This document shows, in pieces, positions 25,375 to 35,270 of a stretch of 63,109 nucleotides of DNA (position 1 is its first letter; each line of letters opens with the position of its first letter). Location of the stretch: positions 1-63,109 of the forward strand of contig CAZGAQ010000032.1 in NCBI GenBank assembly GCA_964523405.1, in the 5' to 3' direction. Source of the DNA: CAZGAQ01 sp964523405 (GTDB lineage Bacteria > Planctomycetota > Phycisphaerae > UBA1845 > Fen-1342). Below the pieces are notes generated by a model. The model was given only the letters and a program-made list of their open reading frames with translations. It was not told the DNA's origin and did no database searches. A program made the position numbers and the translations under genes.

Positions 25375-25968
25375 ATGCCGCGGCCAAGCCTGTTGCCGGA
25401 GAAGCGTCGGGAGCTGCTGCCGGTGGTGGCGAGCGCATTCGCCGAACTGGGATACCGGCGGACGACTACAGCCGAGCTGGCGCGGCGGTGCGGTGTGCAG
25501 GAGAACATCTTGTATCGGCTGTGGCCGGACAAGAAGGGGATGTTTATCGCGGCGATCGGCTACGTGTACGAGTCGTCGCTGACGCTGTGGAAGGACCTGC
25601 TCGGGGAGAAGGCGGGAGACGTGCGGACGGCGGCGGAGCGGCTGCTGGAGCACGAGGCACGGCACTATGGACAATACGGGCACTACCGGATCGTGTTCGC
25701 GGGGCTGAGCGAGACGGATGATCCGGACGTGCGGGCGGCGCTGGCGGACATGTTTCAACGATATCAGAAGTTCGTGCGTGAGCAGATCGCGGCGCACCGG
25801 CAAGGTGACGGGGACGGCGAAGCCCTGGACGCGGGGCTGGCGGCGTGGGCGTTTGTGGGGCTGGGAACGCTGGCGGGCATCACGCGCGAGCTCGGGCTGA
25901 TCAATGATACGCAGCGGCGGCGGCTGTTTGCGACGGTGGGGCGGGGGCTCCTGGCCGGAGGTGCGTAG
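25375..25968 (+). CDS. TetR/AcrR-family transcriptional regulator
   Basis: 197-residue DNA-binding regulator. The N-terminal helix-turn-helix at about residues 10-55 reads FAELGYRRTTTAELARRCGVQENILYRLWPDKKGMF, a clear TetR pattern. A helical ligand and dimer domain follows. Start ATG 25375 after AAGGAG. TetR proteins usually repress their own gene or a neighbour until a small ligand binds. Candidate targets are its own promoter and the DUF2339 gene 215 nt downstream; the arginine decarboxylase operon upstream has a separate promoter. Ligand unknown. Confidence 0.88.
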   Translation: MPRPSLLPEKRRELLPVVASAFAELGYRRTTTAELARRCGVQENILYRLWPDKKGMFIAAIGYVYESSLTLWKDLLGEKAGDVRTAAERLLEHEARHYGQYGHYRIVFAGLSETDDPDVRAALADMFQRYQKFVREQIAAHRQGDGDGEALDAGLAAWAFVGLGTLAGITRELGLINDTQRRRLFATVGRGLLAGGA

Positions 25969-26183
25969 CGCCCAACGAGGGGGCGGGCGCCGTCACTTTC
26001 TTCTTCCAGCGGCGAATAGTAAGCACCTGCTGACGTATGCAGGTTGAGGGTCTGGAGATGCGTGCGGCACGAAAGGCGCGGCGCGATGTTGGTCCGGGGC
26101 ACTGGCGAGAGGCTCCTGTGGCGCGGTAAGAATGGGGCTGCCATGCGCGGGGCATGGGGCCTTTCTGCCTGAGGGTGACGGCG

Positions 26184-29100
26184 ATGGACGATCGAGAACT
26201 GCACGCGCGGCTGGATGACCTGGCCGCCCGGCTGAGTCGCGTTGAGGAGGTCGTTGGATTGGCGTCTCCGCAGGTGCGCGCGCCGGCGGCGTCGCCGACG
26301 GAGCCGGCCACGCCGGTTGAGACGATCGCCCCGTCGGCTACGCCGCCCCTGCCGCTTACGCCGCCGACCGAGCCGATGGTGACCAAGCCCCCGCTGCTGC
26401 CACCCACGGAGCTGCCGTCGGTCGCGTCGCCTGCGGAGGAAGCCGCGAAGGACGAGGAGTCGCTGAAGACGTTCGTGACGCCGGGCGTGGACGAGGCTGA
26501 TCTGGCGGTAATGGGTCGTCCGCCGCGCCCGACGGCCGATCTTCGCCGTCTCCTGCACGCGGCCAGCGCGCCAGTGACGACGCCACGAGGCGGCGCGACC
26601 GCATCGGGGCCGGAACGTTCCAAACCGGCGCGGCCGGCGCTCGAAATGATCATCGGCGAGCGGTGGATGGCGTGGGTGGGCGCCATCGTCGTCGTAGTCG
26701 GGGTCGGCTTCTTTGTGAAGCTGGCGTATGACATGGGCTGGTGGGGAGCTTTGCCGCCGATCGTGAAGTGTCTGGTGGCGGCGGCGTTCGGGGCGGGACT
26801 TGTGGCTGCCGGCGAGGTCGCATTGCGGCGGGTGGGCCGCATGGCGGCAGTGAGCCTGTACGGGGCCGGCCTGGGTACGCTGTATTTGACGGCTTATGCG
26901 ACGTTTCGCTGGTTCGACCTTGTGCCCCAAGCCGGCGCGTTTGGCCTCATGTTCTGCGTCGCGCTGCTGGGGATTGGACTGACGATCCGCGGGCGGATGC
27001 TGGCGATCGGCGTGCTTTCGCTGCTGGGCGGGTACGGGACACCGATCCTGCTGCATGAGCAGACGACGTTTGCGGCCGCGCTACCGTTGTATGTCAGTGC
27101 CCTGCTGGTGATTGCGCTGGTCCTGTCGGCCCGCATCGCGGCGCCGTTCCGCGTGCTGCGCTACGTCGCACTCGGGTTGCACATCGCAGTTTCGACGGCC
27201 TGGCTGGTGCAGGAAGGCGAGGCGCATTGGCTGATCGCGATGGTCTTCCTGACGCTGTGGTGGGTGCTCCTGACGGCCGAGGCGCTATATGCGGCCAAGC
27301 GGGAGCAGTCGGCGCGGGGGAACCCGATTGCGACGCTGTTGACGACGTTCTGGTACGTGACGGCTGGGTGCGGCGTGTTGGCGGCGGCCGAGCCGGGGGC
27401 GCGAAACTGGCTGGGCATCTTTACGGGCGGTGTGGCCGCGGCGTGCGCGTGGGCGGCGCTGACGCTGACGGGGATCGGTGTGTTGCGGGCGGTGCCGCGG
27501 CGGGCCATGGACCTAATGACGACGGCCCTGTGGGCGCAGGTGGGTGTGCTGCTGGCCGCGGCGATCGGGCTGCATTTCCACGGTGAGAGCGATTCGTTCG
27601 GCGAGTCGCTCGGCTGGATCGTGATGGGCGTGGGATGCGTGGAACTGGGACGGCGACTGCCGTCGCGCGGGGTCGACGTGTTCGGGCTCCTTGTCGGAAC
27701 GCTGGGAGTGTGGTGGGTGTGGGCGGTCAATGCGCACATGACGGCGTTGCGGGCGGTCGTGTGGGGTTATGGCGACCTGACGGTGACGCGCTGGGCGCTG
27801 CTGGCATTTGCAGCCGTACTGGCGACATACGTTGTGGGGCGGCGGCTCCGCGCTGAGCGTGGCACGCTGTGGGGGCGGTCCTGCGCGGCTTTGGCGTTGG
27901 CGGCGACCGTGCAGTGGTTGGTCGCGTGGCCGAGCGCGGCGGCCGCCCTCGTGCAGACGGCGGGTTGGCTCGTGGTGGCCGGCGTGCTACTGGGGACGGC
28001 GCGGCTGGCGCGCAGCCACGGCTATCGCTTCTGCGGGCTGTTGCTGCTCGTGGCCGGAATCGGACGCTGGCTGGTCTTTGATGCGTTGTGGACGCGCTGG
28101 TCGCCGGGATGGGCGGCGGACCTGACCGTGCCGGTGTTGAACTGGCAGATGGCGGTGGCCGTGCTGGCGGTGGTGGTGATGGCCGTCGGGTATCGCGACC
28201 GCGCGGTGCGGGAACGACAGCGCAGCATTGGGGCGGATGGGACGGTGCTGGAGGAGACGTGGCCCGCACAAGTGCCGGGGCAATGGCTGTTGGCGTGTGC
28301 GAGCGTGTTTCTGCTGATCGCACTGAGCTTTGAGCTGGAGCACGTCATCGCGCGCCTGGAGCTGACGCGCGCTGCGCAGCAGCCGTGGGCCTGGCCAGCG
28401 CAGCAGGTGCGGATCCTGTGGTGCGCGTTGCTGTGGGCATGCGGCGGGCTGATGACGGCGCTGGTGGGGTTCCGGTGGCGTCTGCTGCACTGGGCGCATG
28501 CGGGTGTCGTACTCGTCGTCGGGAGCGCGCTGGCGTGGTTGGTGCCCGGAGCGCTGTGGTGGCGGCTGGAACAGGGCGTGGTGCTGGTGCCCGTGGGCGC
28601 GAATCTGGTGTGCGGCATGGGATTGGTGTTGGCCGTGCTTCTCGGCGTGGTGTACCGGTCGATGCGGCGCCAGGAGGTTGCGGCGGGGGGCGCGGGACAG
28701 AGGGGCGACGCCGCGACCGTTCTCGTCAGCGCCTGGCTGGTGGTGCTGTTGGCGCTGGCATGTGAGGTCGACCGGTTGGTGGGATTCCGGGAGGCGGCTG
28801 CCAAGGCGCATCCCCTGGTGTGGCCGGGTCTGCAACTGCGGCTGGTGGGTTGGACGCTGCTGACGGCGACGGGCGGGCTGGCGGCCGTGCTGTGGGGTGG
28901 GTGGCGGCGAGAGCGCGGGATGTTCCTGGCGGGCTACGTGACCATCTGTGCGGCGAGCGTCGCGTGGTTGACGGTGGACACGGTGTACTGGCGCTGCACG
29001 CAGGGTGTGCTGCCGTGCCCGCCGGTGGTGAATCTGCAGTTGGCGGCGGGCCTGCTGACGGCCGCAGGGGTGGCGCTTGCGGCGCGGCGGGCGTGGCGGT

Positions 29101-29549
29101 TGCAGCGTGCGGTGAGCGAGTGGCGGCTGGAGCAGTGGGCGGCCGTGCCGTACGGCATTGCGCTGGTTGTGTTGACCGGTCTGTGGTTGGGAAGCTTGGA
29201 GTTGGACCGGTATTTTGCGCCGGAGGCGCAACGCGTGGACCATGCGGCGATGGCGCGGCAGGCGGCGCTGAGTGTGTACTGGGGTGTGTACGCGATCGGG
29301 CTGGTGGCGCTGGGGTTCTGGCGGCGCTGGGCGCTGGCGCGGTACGCGGGACTGGGGTTGTTGGCGGTCACGCTGGGCAAGGTGCTGCTCGTGGACCTGA
29401 AGCACCTGGACTATGCGTATCGGGTGCTGTCGTTCATGGCCGTGGGGTTGTTGTTCATCGTGACTTCGGTGGCATATGCGCGGCTGGCGAAGGTGATCGA
29501 GGGGGCGCGGACGGCGACGGGGGCGGGGGGGACGGAGGACCGCGGATGA
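26184..29549 (+). CDS. DUF2339 multi-helix membrane protein
   Basis: Very large inner-membrane protein, 1121 residues, DUF2339 family. Start ATG 26184 (MDDRELHARLDDLAARLSRVEE) gives a coiled-coil head, then a Pro/Thr/Ala linker to about residue 150. The family signature is EMIIGERWMAWVGAIVVVVGVGFFVKLAYDMGWWG. Some 25-30 hydrophobic helices follow to the C-terminus. Function is unknown in all species; the family resembles integral proteins that may act in envelope biogenesis. Its stop overlaps the next ATG (ATGA), so it is coupled to the zinc-ribbon membrane protein, and the two may form a complex. Confidence 0.88.
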   Translation: MDDRELHARLDDLAARLSRVEEVVGLASPQVRAPAASPTEPATPVETIAPSATPPLPLTPPTEPMVTKPPLLPPTELPSVASPAEEAAKDEESLKTFVTPGVDEADLAVMGRPPRPTADLRRLLHAASAPVTTPRGGATASGPERSKPARPALEMIIGERWMAWVGAIVVVVGVGFFVKLAYDMGWWGALPPIVKCLVAAAFGAGLVAAGEVALRRVGRMAAVSLYGAGLGTLYLTAYATFRWFDLVPQAGAFGLMFCVALLGIGLTIRGRMLAIGVLSLLGGYGTPILLHEQTTFAAALPLYVSALLVIALVLSARIAAPFRVLRYVALGLHIAVSTAWLVQEGEAHWLIAMVFLTLWWVLLTAEALYAAKREQSARGNPIATLLTTFWYVTAGCGVLAAAEPGARNWLGIFTGGVAAACAWAALTLTGIGVLRAVPRRAMDLMTTALWAQVGVLLAAAIGLHFHGESDSFGESLGWIVMGVGCVELGRRLPSRGVDVFGLLVGTLGVWWVWAVNAHMTALRAVVWGYGDLTVTRWALLAFAAVLATYVVGRRLRAERGTLWGRSCAALALAATVQWLVAWPSAAAALVQTAGWLVVAGVLLGTARLARSHGYRFCGLLLLVAGIGRWLVFDALWTRWSPGWAADLTVPVLNWQMAVAVLAVVVMAVGYRDRAVRERQRSIGADGTVLEETWPAQVPGQWLLACASVFLLIALSFELEHVIARLELTRAAQQPWAWPAQQVRILWCALLWACGGLMTALVGFRWRLLHWAHAGVVLVVGSALAWLVPGALWWRLEQGVVLVPVGANLVCGMGLVLAVLLGVVYRSMRRQEVAAGGAGQRGDAATVLVSAWLVVLLALACEVDRLVGFREAAAKAHPLVWPGLQLRLVGWTLLTATGGLAAVLWGGWRRERGMFLAGYVTICAASVAWLTVDTVYWRCTQGVLPCPPVVNLQLAAGLLTAAGVALAARRAWRLQRAVSEWRLEQWAAVPYGIALVVLTGLWLGSLELDRYFAPEAQRVDHAAMARQAALSVYWGVYAIGLVALGFWRRWALARYAGLGLLAVTLGKVLLVDLKHLDYAYRVLSFMAVGLLFIVTSVAYARLAKVIEGARTATGAGGTEDRG

Positions 29550-30544
29550 CGGCGGAAATGGCGAACGCGGGTGCGACGGAACGGGAAGAACGGCGCCTGC
29601 GACTGAAGAAGGTCTTCCTGCGGGCACTCGTGGTGTCACTGACGAGTTGCGCGCTGGTGGCGGTGGGGGCGCTGCTCCTGGGGCAGTTCACGCAAACGAC
29701 GGGCAAGATCCTGGCGACGTTGGGGGCGCTGGCGGTGCACAGTGGGTTCGCGATGGCGTGCGCAGCGGCGCTGGAGCGGCAGCGTTGGCCGGTCCTGAAT
29801 CGCGTGGCGTTCGTGGCGATGGCCAGCACGCTGGGGGTGCTGCTCACGTGCATCTGGGGTCCGGGGTGGTTTGACTTGCCGACGTTGCGGGCCGCGGGCA
29901 CCGCGTGGGCGGTGATCGTGACGTACGTGGTGGCGATACCGTGCGCGGATCTGCTGGAGCGGCGGATGGCGCGCGTGTTGGCGGGCGCGGGGCTGGTGGC
30001 GGCCGTGGTGGCGCTGGGGATGGTGCTGATCTGCATCTGGGCAGAGGAGGCCGACAACGAGGCGTTTGGCAAGGCGACGGCGATTGCGGGGATCGCGGCG
30101 TTCTCATGCGCGCATACAGCGCTGCTGGTGCGGGTGCCCGGCGGCGGACGGCTGAGTGGGCTGCTCTATGGAACGATGGCGTGCGTGTGGCTGCTGGCGG
30201 CGATGGCGGCAATCGCAATCATCGTGGAGCCGCAGGAGGAATGGTGGTACCGGTGGATGGGGGCGGTGGGGGTGCTGGATGCCTGCGGGTCGTTGACGCT
30301 GCTGATTGTGGCGAAGCTGCGGCAGGTGGGGCGGGTGGAGAAGCTGGAGACGACGGCGGGGCGCGTGGAGCTGCGGTGTCCGCGGTGCACCGTGCTGCAG
30401 ACGGTGGCGGTCGGGGCCAGTGCGTGCACGGCATGCGGGCTGAAATTCCGCATCGATGTGGAAGAGCCGCGGTGTGCGAAGTGCGACTATCTGCTGTGGC
30501 AATTGGCGGAGCGGCGGTGTCCGGAATGCGGAACGGCGTTCTAG
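29546..30544 (+). CDS. membrane protein with C-terminal zinc ribbons
   Basis: 332 residues; the ATG at 29546 overlaps the DUF2339 stop. A charged head (TEREERRLRLKK) leads into about eight hydrophobic helices (residues 30-255). The cytosolic tail has two Cys4 sites: CPRCTVLQTVAVGASACTACG (about 275-295) and CAKCDYLLWQLAERRCPECG (about 308-328). The second matches the zinc-ribbon style of other proteins in this window. Not recognised as a named family. Translational coupling suggests that it works with the DUF2339 protein. Confidence 0.72.
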   Translation: MTAEMANAGATEREERRLRLKKVFLRALVVSLTSCALVAVGALLLGQFTQTTGKILATLGALAVHSGFAMACAAALERQRWPVLNRVAFVAMASTLGVLLTCIWGPGWFDLPTLRAAGTAWAVIVTYVVAIPCADLLERRMARVLAGAGLVAAVVALGMVLICIWAEEADNEAFGKATAIAGIAAFSCAHTALLVRVPGGGRLSGLLYGTMACVWLLAAMAAIAIIVEPQEEWWYRWMGAVGVLDACGSLTLLIVAKLRQVGRVEKLETTAGRVELRCPRCTVLQTVAVGASACTACGLKFRIDVEEPRCAKCDYLLWQLAERRCPECGTAF

Positions 30545-30657
30545 CGCGGCGCGCGACGGCAGGGGCATGGGCGTGACGGGGAAGGGCGCATCGGCTAGCC
30601 TACCGGCGGCGCGGGAGCATCTCGATGCGGCTAATCATCCCGCGCGGAGGTAACGGG

Positions 30658-33600
30658 ATGTCTGGCCGTTCGATGCATCGCCGCGGCGCCGCCGCGCAAC
30701 TCGCTCGTGTTCTTGCTTTCACCATACTGCTGGGGCCGGCTTTCGGCCTGACGGGGATCGCCATGTCTGCTGAGCCGAACACACCGTCCGTCTTGGTGCC
30801 TGTGGAGAAGCCAGTGACTGCGGAGGCGCGCGCGGCGTTGTATGCCCGCGGGGCCCAGCACGTGTATCGGGGCAAGGAGCGAGCGACGATCGGCATGCCG
30901 TGCGGCGGCATCGCGGCTGGGCAGGTGTACGTACTGGGAGACGGTACGCTGGGTTCGTTCTTGCTCGATGGCGCGGTGCATTTCAGCGGGTACGGAGCGG
31001 ACAATTACCGCACGTATCAACCTCCGCGGCCGATCGCACAAGGGTTCGCGCTTGCGACTAAGGTGGGCAGCGCGGCCCCGGTGGCGGCGACGCTGGATGA
31101 GGAGGGGTATGACGCGATCGAGTTTGTGGGGGAGTATCCGCGGGCGGTGATTCGGTACCGGGCGAAGGACAAGGCGGTGCCGCCGGTGGAAGTGGACGTG
31201 GAGGTGTTCAGCCCGCTGGTGCCACTGGACGCGAGGAATTCGGCGTGGCCGGCGACGGTGCTGCGGTTCACGCTGCGCAATCCCGGGAAGGAGGCGGTGG
31301 AGGTAGCACTGGGTGGGTGGTTGCAGAACTACACGTTTCCCGAAGTGACAACGCCGATCGTGCTGCAGCGGCGCAATCGGGTGACGGGAGGCGGTGGGCT
31401 GACGGGCGTGGCGATGGAAGCGTTCGCGCCGCCAGTGGAGCCGGCGGTGGGCGGGCCGCGGCAACTCGTGCTGGCGGACTTCGAGTCCGGGGACTATGCG
31501 GGGTGGACGGTGACGGGGACGGCGTGCGGGACGCGGCCGGCGAAGGGGACGCTGCCGGAGCAGCAGAAGGTGAGCGGGTTCGGCGGGCAGTACCTGGTGA
31601 ACACGTTTGTGGGTGGGGATGACGCGAAAGGGAAGATGACGAGCGAGCCGTTCGTGATTGCGCTTCCGTACCTCACGTTTCGGATCGGCGGCGGGGCGCA
31701 GGCGGAGAAGGCGTGCCTGAACCTCGTGGTGGACGGGAAGGTCGAGCGGACGGTGACAGGAAAGAACAGCGAGAAGTTGGAGCCGGGGATCTGGGACGTG
31801 CGGGCGCTGGCGGGGAAGACGGCGCGGCTGGAGATTGTGGACGAACAGGCGGGGCCGTGGGGGCATATCAACGTCGACGACCTGGTGCTGACGAACGTGC
31901 TGCCGGAGGAGTATCAGGAGTATGATCCGAATGGACTGGGGGCGGGGACGATGGCGCTGAGTCTCGTGGGGGACGGTGTGGCGGAGGCGAACTGGGCGGG
32001 AAAGGACGCGTTTGTCGCGGGGTTGAAGGATGCGCTGGGCAACACGGGCGCGACGGAGACGGACGCACGCGAGTCAAGCGGGGCGGGGCCGCAAGTGGGG
32101 ACGGTGACGACGCGGTGCACGCTGGAGCCGGGAGCGACGCGCGACGTGAGCTTCATCGTGTCGTGGCATTTCCCGAATCTGAGCACGAAGAACGGGCGGA
32201 TGTACGCGAACTGGTACGCGGACGCGACGGACGTGGCGGCGAAGCTCGTCCCGGAGCTGGAGCGGCTGCGGGCGGAGACGGTGCGATTCTGCGATGTGTA
32301 TTACCGCGGCGCAACGTTGCCATGGTGGCTGAATGCGCGGCTGATGATGCCGACGGCGAATCTGGCGACGGGGACGGCGCAGTGGTGGAAGAACGGGCGG
32401 TTCTGGGCGTGGGAAGGCGTGGGGTGCTGCGAGGGGACGTGCACGCACGTGTGGAACTACGCGCAGACGATGGCGTACCTGTTCCCCGAGCTCGAACGGT
32501 CGGCACGGAGCATGCAGGACCTGGGGGCGGGCTTTCACGAGACGTCGGGACTCGTCGGCTTTCGCTCCGACGCGAATTTTGCGGCCGATGGGCAGGCGGG
32601 GACGATCCTGAAGTGCTACCGGGAGCATTTGGCGTCGCCGGATGGGGAGTTTCTGCGGAAGCACTGGTCGCGGATTCAGATTGCGCTGGATTACCTGATC
32701 AGCCACGATCTGGACGAGGATGGGCTCATCGAGAGCGATCGCCAGCACAACACGTACGACATCAACTTCGTGGGGCCGAACACGTTCGTGGGGGCGCTGT
32801 ATCTCGCGGCGTTGCGGGCCGGTGAGGAGATGGCGCGGCAAATGGGGGATGAGGAGGCAGCGCAACGGTATCGAGCGATCTTCACACAAGGCAGCGCGTG
32901 GACCGCGCGGCACCTGTTCAATGGGGAGTATTTCGAGCAGCGGATTCCGCCGGGGGACGAGCGGCCGTACCAGTATGGGAAGGGGTGTCTGAGCGACCAG
33001 GTGTTCGGGCAGAACTGGGCGCATCAGTTGGGGCTAGGGTATGTGTATCCGCCGGAGCAGGTGCGGAGCGCGCTTGCGGCGGTGTTCAAGTACTGCTGGG
33101 CGCCGGACGTGGGGACGCTGAACGGGCCATTTCCGCCGGAGCGGTGGTTTGCGCGGGCGGGTGAGCCGGGCCTGTTCATCTGCACGTGGCCGAAAGGCGG
33201 GCGGAGCAAGGAGCCGGTGCGGTATCGCGATGAGGTGTGGACGGGGATCGAATACCAGGTTGCGGCCGGTCTGGCGTGGGAGGGATTGGCGGACGCGTCG
33301 CTGACGGAAGCGGCCTTGCGGATTGTGGACGGGATCGAGCGGCGGTACGACGGGACGCGGCATAATCCCTGGAACGAGGTGGAATGCGGGGATCACTACG
33401 CGCGGGCGCTGGCGTCGTGGGGCGTGCTGCATGCCCTGGCGGGCTTTCGATACGACGGGCCGGCGGGGAAGTTGGCGCTGGCGCCACGCATGCAGGCCGA
33501 GGACTTCGCGTGCTTCTATTCGAGTGGGACAGCTTGGGGCCGGCTGGTGCAGCAGCGGCCGAAGGGCGGCGGGCAGGTCAACCGGATTGAGGTGCACGGC

Positions 33601-33840
33601 GGGCAATTGCGGGTGACGAGTCTGGCGATCGAAGTCCCGCCCGGAGTGGCGGAGCTTGAGCGAGTGGCGATTGAGCCGCTGGGCAGCGGTACCGCCGACG
33701 GGCAGGGCGCACCGGCGGCCGGCGCGGCACGCGAGATCAAAGGCGCGCGACTGGTGTGCGCGGGGACGACGTGCCAGGTCGAGTTTGCGGAGGCGGTGGT
33801 CGTGGAGGGGGGGGAGCGGCTGGTAGTCAGAGTGCGGTGA
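30658..33840 (+). CDS. GH116-family glycoside hydrolase with inserted beta-sandwich domain
   Basis: Secreted glycosidase of the GBA2/GH116 type (non-lysosomal glucosylceramidase and beta-glucosidase family), 1060 residues. Start ATG 30658 is 7 nt after GGAGG; a signal peptide spans about residues 1-40. The GH116 N-terminal beta domain begins with RATIGMPCGGIAAGQVY. It is split by an inserted domain (about 268-411: DFESGDYAGWTVTG... to GPWGHINVDDL) that resembles the sugar-binding beta-sandwich seen in some GH32-type enzymes. The (alpha/alpha)6 catalytic domain holds WAWEGVGCCEGTCTHVWNY and HNTYDINFVGPN; the Asp of TYD is the likely acid/base and a Glu in the first motif the likely nucleophile. 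It probably acts on beta-glucosides or beta-xylosides. Confidence 0.85.
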   Translation: MSGRSMHRRGAAAQLARVLAFTILLGPAFGLTGIAMSAEPNTPSVLVPVEKPVTAEARAALYARGAQHVYRGKERATIGMPCGGIAAGQVYVLGDGTLGSFLLDGAVHFSGYGADNYRTYQPPRPIAQGFALATKVGSAAPVAATLDEEGYDAIEFVGEYPRAVIRYRAKDKAVPPVEVDVEVFSPLVPLDARNSAWPATVLRFTLRNPGKEAVEVALGGWLQNYTFPEVTTPIVLQRRNRVTGGGGLTGVAMEAFAPPVEPAVGGPRQLVLADFESGDYAGWTVTGTACGTRPAKGTLPEQQKVSGFGGQYLVNTFVGGDDAKGKMTSEPFVIALPYLTFRIGGGAQAEKACLNLVVDGKVERTVTGKNSEKLEPGIWDVRALAGKTARLEIVDEQAGPWGHINVDDLVLTNVLPEEYQEYDPNGLGAGTMALSLVGDGVAEANWAGKDAFVAGLKDALGNTGATETDARESSGAGPQVGTVTTRCTLEPGATRDVSFIVSWHFPNLSTKNGRMYANWYADATDVAAKLVPELERLRAETVRFCDVYYRGATLPWWLNARLMMPTANLATGTAQWWKNGRFWAWEGVGCCEGTCTHVWNYAQTMAYLFPELERSARSMQDLGAGFHETSGLVGFRSDANFAADGQAGTILKCYREHLASPDGEFLRKHWSRIQIALDYLISHDLDEDGLIESDRQHNTYDINFVGPNTFVGALYLAALRAGEEMARQMGDEEAAQRYRAIFTQGSAWTARHLFNGEYFEQRIPPGDERPYQYGKGCLSDQVFGQNWAHQLGLGYVYPPEQVRSALAAVFKYCWAPDVGTLNGPFPPERWFARAGEPGLFICTWPKGGRSKEPVRYRDEVWTGIEYQVAAGLAWEGLADASLTEAALRIVDGIERRYDGTRHNPWNEVECGDHYARALASWGVLHALAGFRYDGPAGKLALAPRMQAEDFACFYSSGTAWGRLVQQRPKGGGQVNRIEVHGGQLRVTSLAIEVPPGVAELERVAIEPLGSGTADGQGAPAAGAAREIKGARLVCAGTTCQVEFAEAVVVEGGERLVVRVR

Positions 33841-33894
33841 GGCGGGCGCCGCTTGTGGGAGAGCACACAAGTGCGGATAGGATGGGCCGGTGCT

Positions 33895-34446
33895 ATGGTG
33901 GGGCGGTGCAGATGGGTGTGGCAGGTCGCGGTGGGGGTGGCGGTTGTGGCCGGCGGCTGCGCGGCGCTGTTCGTCGCTGATGGTCGACACCGTGGCTGGA
34001 TTGCACCGCCGGCGTTGTTCGCGAAGCTCAAGCAGCACTGGTACGAGAGTCAAGAGAGCGCGCTTTACGTCGAGCGCGACAAGCGGCTCTGTGACGTTGC
34101 GATCGACGAATGGCGTAATGCCCTGATTGTCGTGCCGGGTGGTCGTGGATTCGGCATGAGCAGGCGAGGCGAGGTGGCGAAGCTGAGCTGTCACGGAGGC
34201 GCGGCCACGCAATACGCGCGCGTCCACAACAGCCTGTTTGTCGCTGCACCGGACAACTCGATTCGCCGCTTCGCGCTGGCTCCGGGTGCTGCACGGTCGT
34301 TGATCGAGCAGTTCAAGGCTGCGGGGCGGGAGGATATCAGGCCGCTACTGATGGGGCGCGTCGACGGTCCGGACGTAGAGCCACTGCGGAATCTCTTGTA
34401 CGCTGAGGCGTGTGGGGATCATCCGGAGAGTCTGCCCAGTCCCTGA
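33895..34446 (+). CDS. hypothetical single-helix membrane protein
   Basis: 183 residues from ATG 33895; TTG and GTG starts 24-42 nt upstream are possible. Residues 5-28 form one membrane helix (VWQVAVGVAVVAGGCAALFVA). The rest is a soluble domain with several charged and aromatic residues (KLKQHWYESQESALYVERDKRLCDV) and a beta-rich middle (YARVHNSLFVAAPDNSIRRFAL). No family recognised. It lies 54 nt after the GH116 gene and may share its transcript. Confidence 0.5.
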   Translation: MVGRCRWVWQVAVGVAVVAGGCAALFVADGRHRGWIAPPALFAKLKQHWYESQESALYVERDKRLCDVAIDEWRNALIVVPGGRGFGMSRRGEVAKLSCHGGAATQYARVHNSLFVAAPDNSIRRFALAPGAARSLIEQFKAAGREDIRPLLMGRVDGPDVEPLRNLLYAEACGDHPESLPSP

Positions 34447-34495
34447 GCGGCCGAGGAACGAACAGGAGGGGGACGATATCCGGCAATCGACCGCC

Positions 34496-34675
34496 ATGGT
34501 CGCTCAAGACGCAGTATCGCCGCGCGGTGTGGGGCTGCGGAATTCCGTGGCCCCGTGTAGCGTCGCCGCGACGATCGCTCTGCTGGCGATGATCTTCGCA
34601 GTCGGATTCAAAACACGCGTCGCGACGATCACCCTATGTGTGTTGGGCCTTGCGCTGTGGTTTGGGCTGGGGTAG
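34496..34675 (+). CDS. possible small membrane protein
   Basis: 59 residues from ATG 34496 with two hydrophobic segments (VAATIALLAMIFAVGF and TITLCVLGLALWFGLG). The frame stays open upstream to 34412. An AGGAGG at about 34464 is too far from this ATG, so the start is uncertain. Supported by its helical hairpin and position after the 183-residue gene; otherwise unknown. Confidence 0.35.
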   Translation: MVAQDAVSPRGVGLRNSVAPCSVAATIALLAMIFAVGFKTRVATITLCVLGLALWFGLG

Positions 34676-34760
34676 CTGGCATGCCTAGTGGCGGGTTGCT
34701 GAGGGAGTAGCACATCCCGCGCAGGAGGCGCGGGAGAAGGGAGCGGGGTGCCGGGGGCAT

Positions 34761-35270
34761 CTATTTCCCCTGGGCTTGCTGCGCGCGGCGGTAGGCGGCC
34801 GCGGCTTTGTCGAAGCACTTGAAGCATTGCTGCATTTCGGCCCTTCGCTCCCTGGGGTTGCGGCAGTAGGTCTCGTAGAGCCGCAAGGCCTCCTCGAGGG
34901 CGGCGAGACAGTCGCTGTAGGCGGTGCAGACCGGGCCCTGCCGCGTTGTGTCATCGAGGTCAATGGCGGCGCGGGCCTGGACCTCGCGTACGGCGCCGAC
35001 CGCGTCGCGCAGCGGGGTCAGGGTGAAGCCGCTGCGCGCAAGATCAAAGGCGGCCTCGATCTTTGCTTCGTAGTCGGCGAAGACCTCCTGGGCACGGTGT
35101 TCGGCGCGAACCGCACGACGATGAGTGATGAACTTGTTCAGGCCGATCCCCAGACCGACGGCGAGCAACACACCGACGGTGCCCACACCGACAACCAGAA
35201 GCCCGATGCGGCGGGATATCGTGGTATCGCCGACGGCCGCTGTGCCGCGCCGCGCACGTTTGTCTTGCAT
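34761..35270 (-). CDS. hypothetical membrane-anchored helical protein
   Basis: 169 residues; start ATG 35270 is 6 nt after GGGAGG. An Arg-rich head is followed by one membrane helix (residues 25-45, LLVVGVGTVGVLLAVGLGIGL). The remaining ~120 residues are helical and charged, with several Cys (CTAYSDCLAALEEALRLYETYC, QQCFKCF). The pattern suggests an outside-facing or cytosolic coiled helical domain. Not recognised. It follows the L,D-transpeptidase gene on the same strand with a 123-nt gap. Confidence 0.6.
   Translation of the reverse strand: MQDKRARRGTAAVGDTTISRRIGLLVVGVGTVGVLLAVGLGIGLNKFITHRRAVRAEHRAQEVFADYEAKIEAAFDLARSGFTLTPLRDAVGAVREVQARAAIDLDDTTRQGPVCTAYSDCLAALEEALRLYETYCRNPRERRAEMQQCFKCFDKAAAAYRRAQQAQGK

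Noticed and set aside
28820..29545. Long N-terminal extension of the 332-residue membrane protein
   Set aside because: The extension lies inside the DUF2339 gene in another frame; ATG 29546 with ATGA overlap is the better start.
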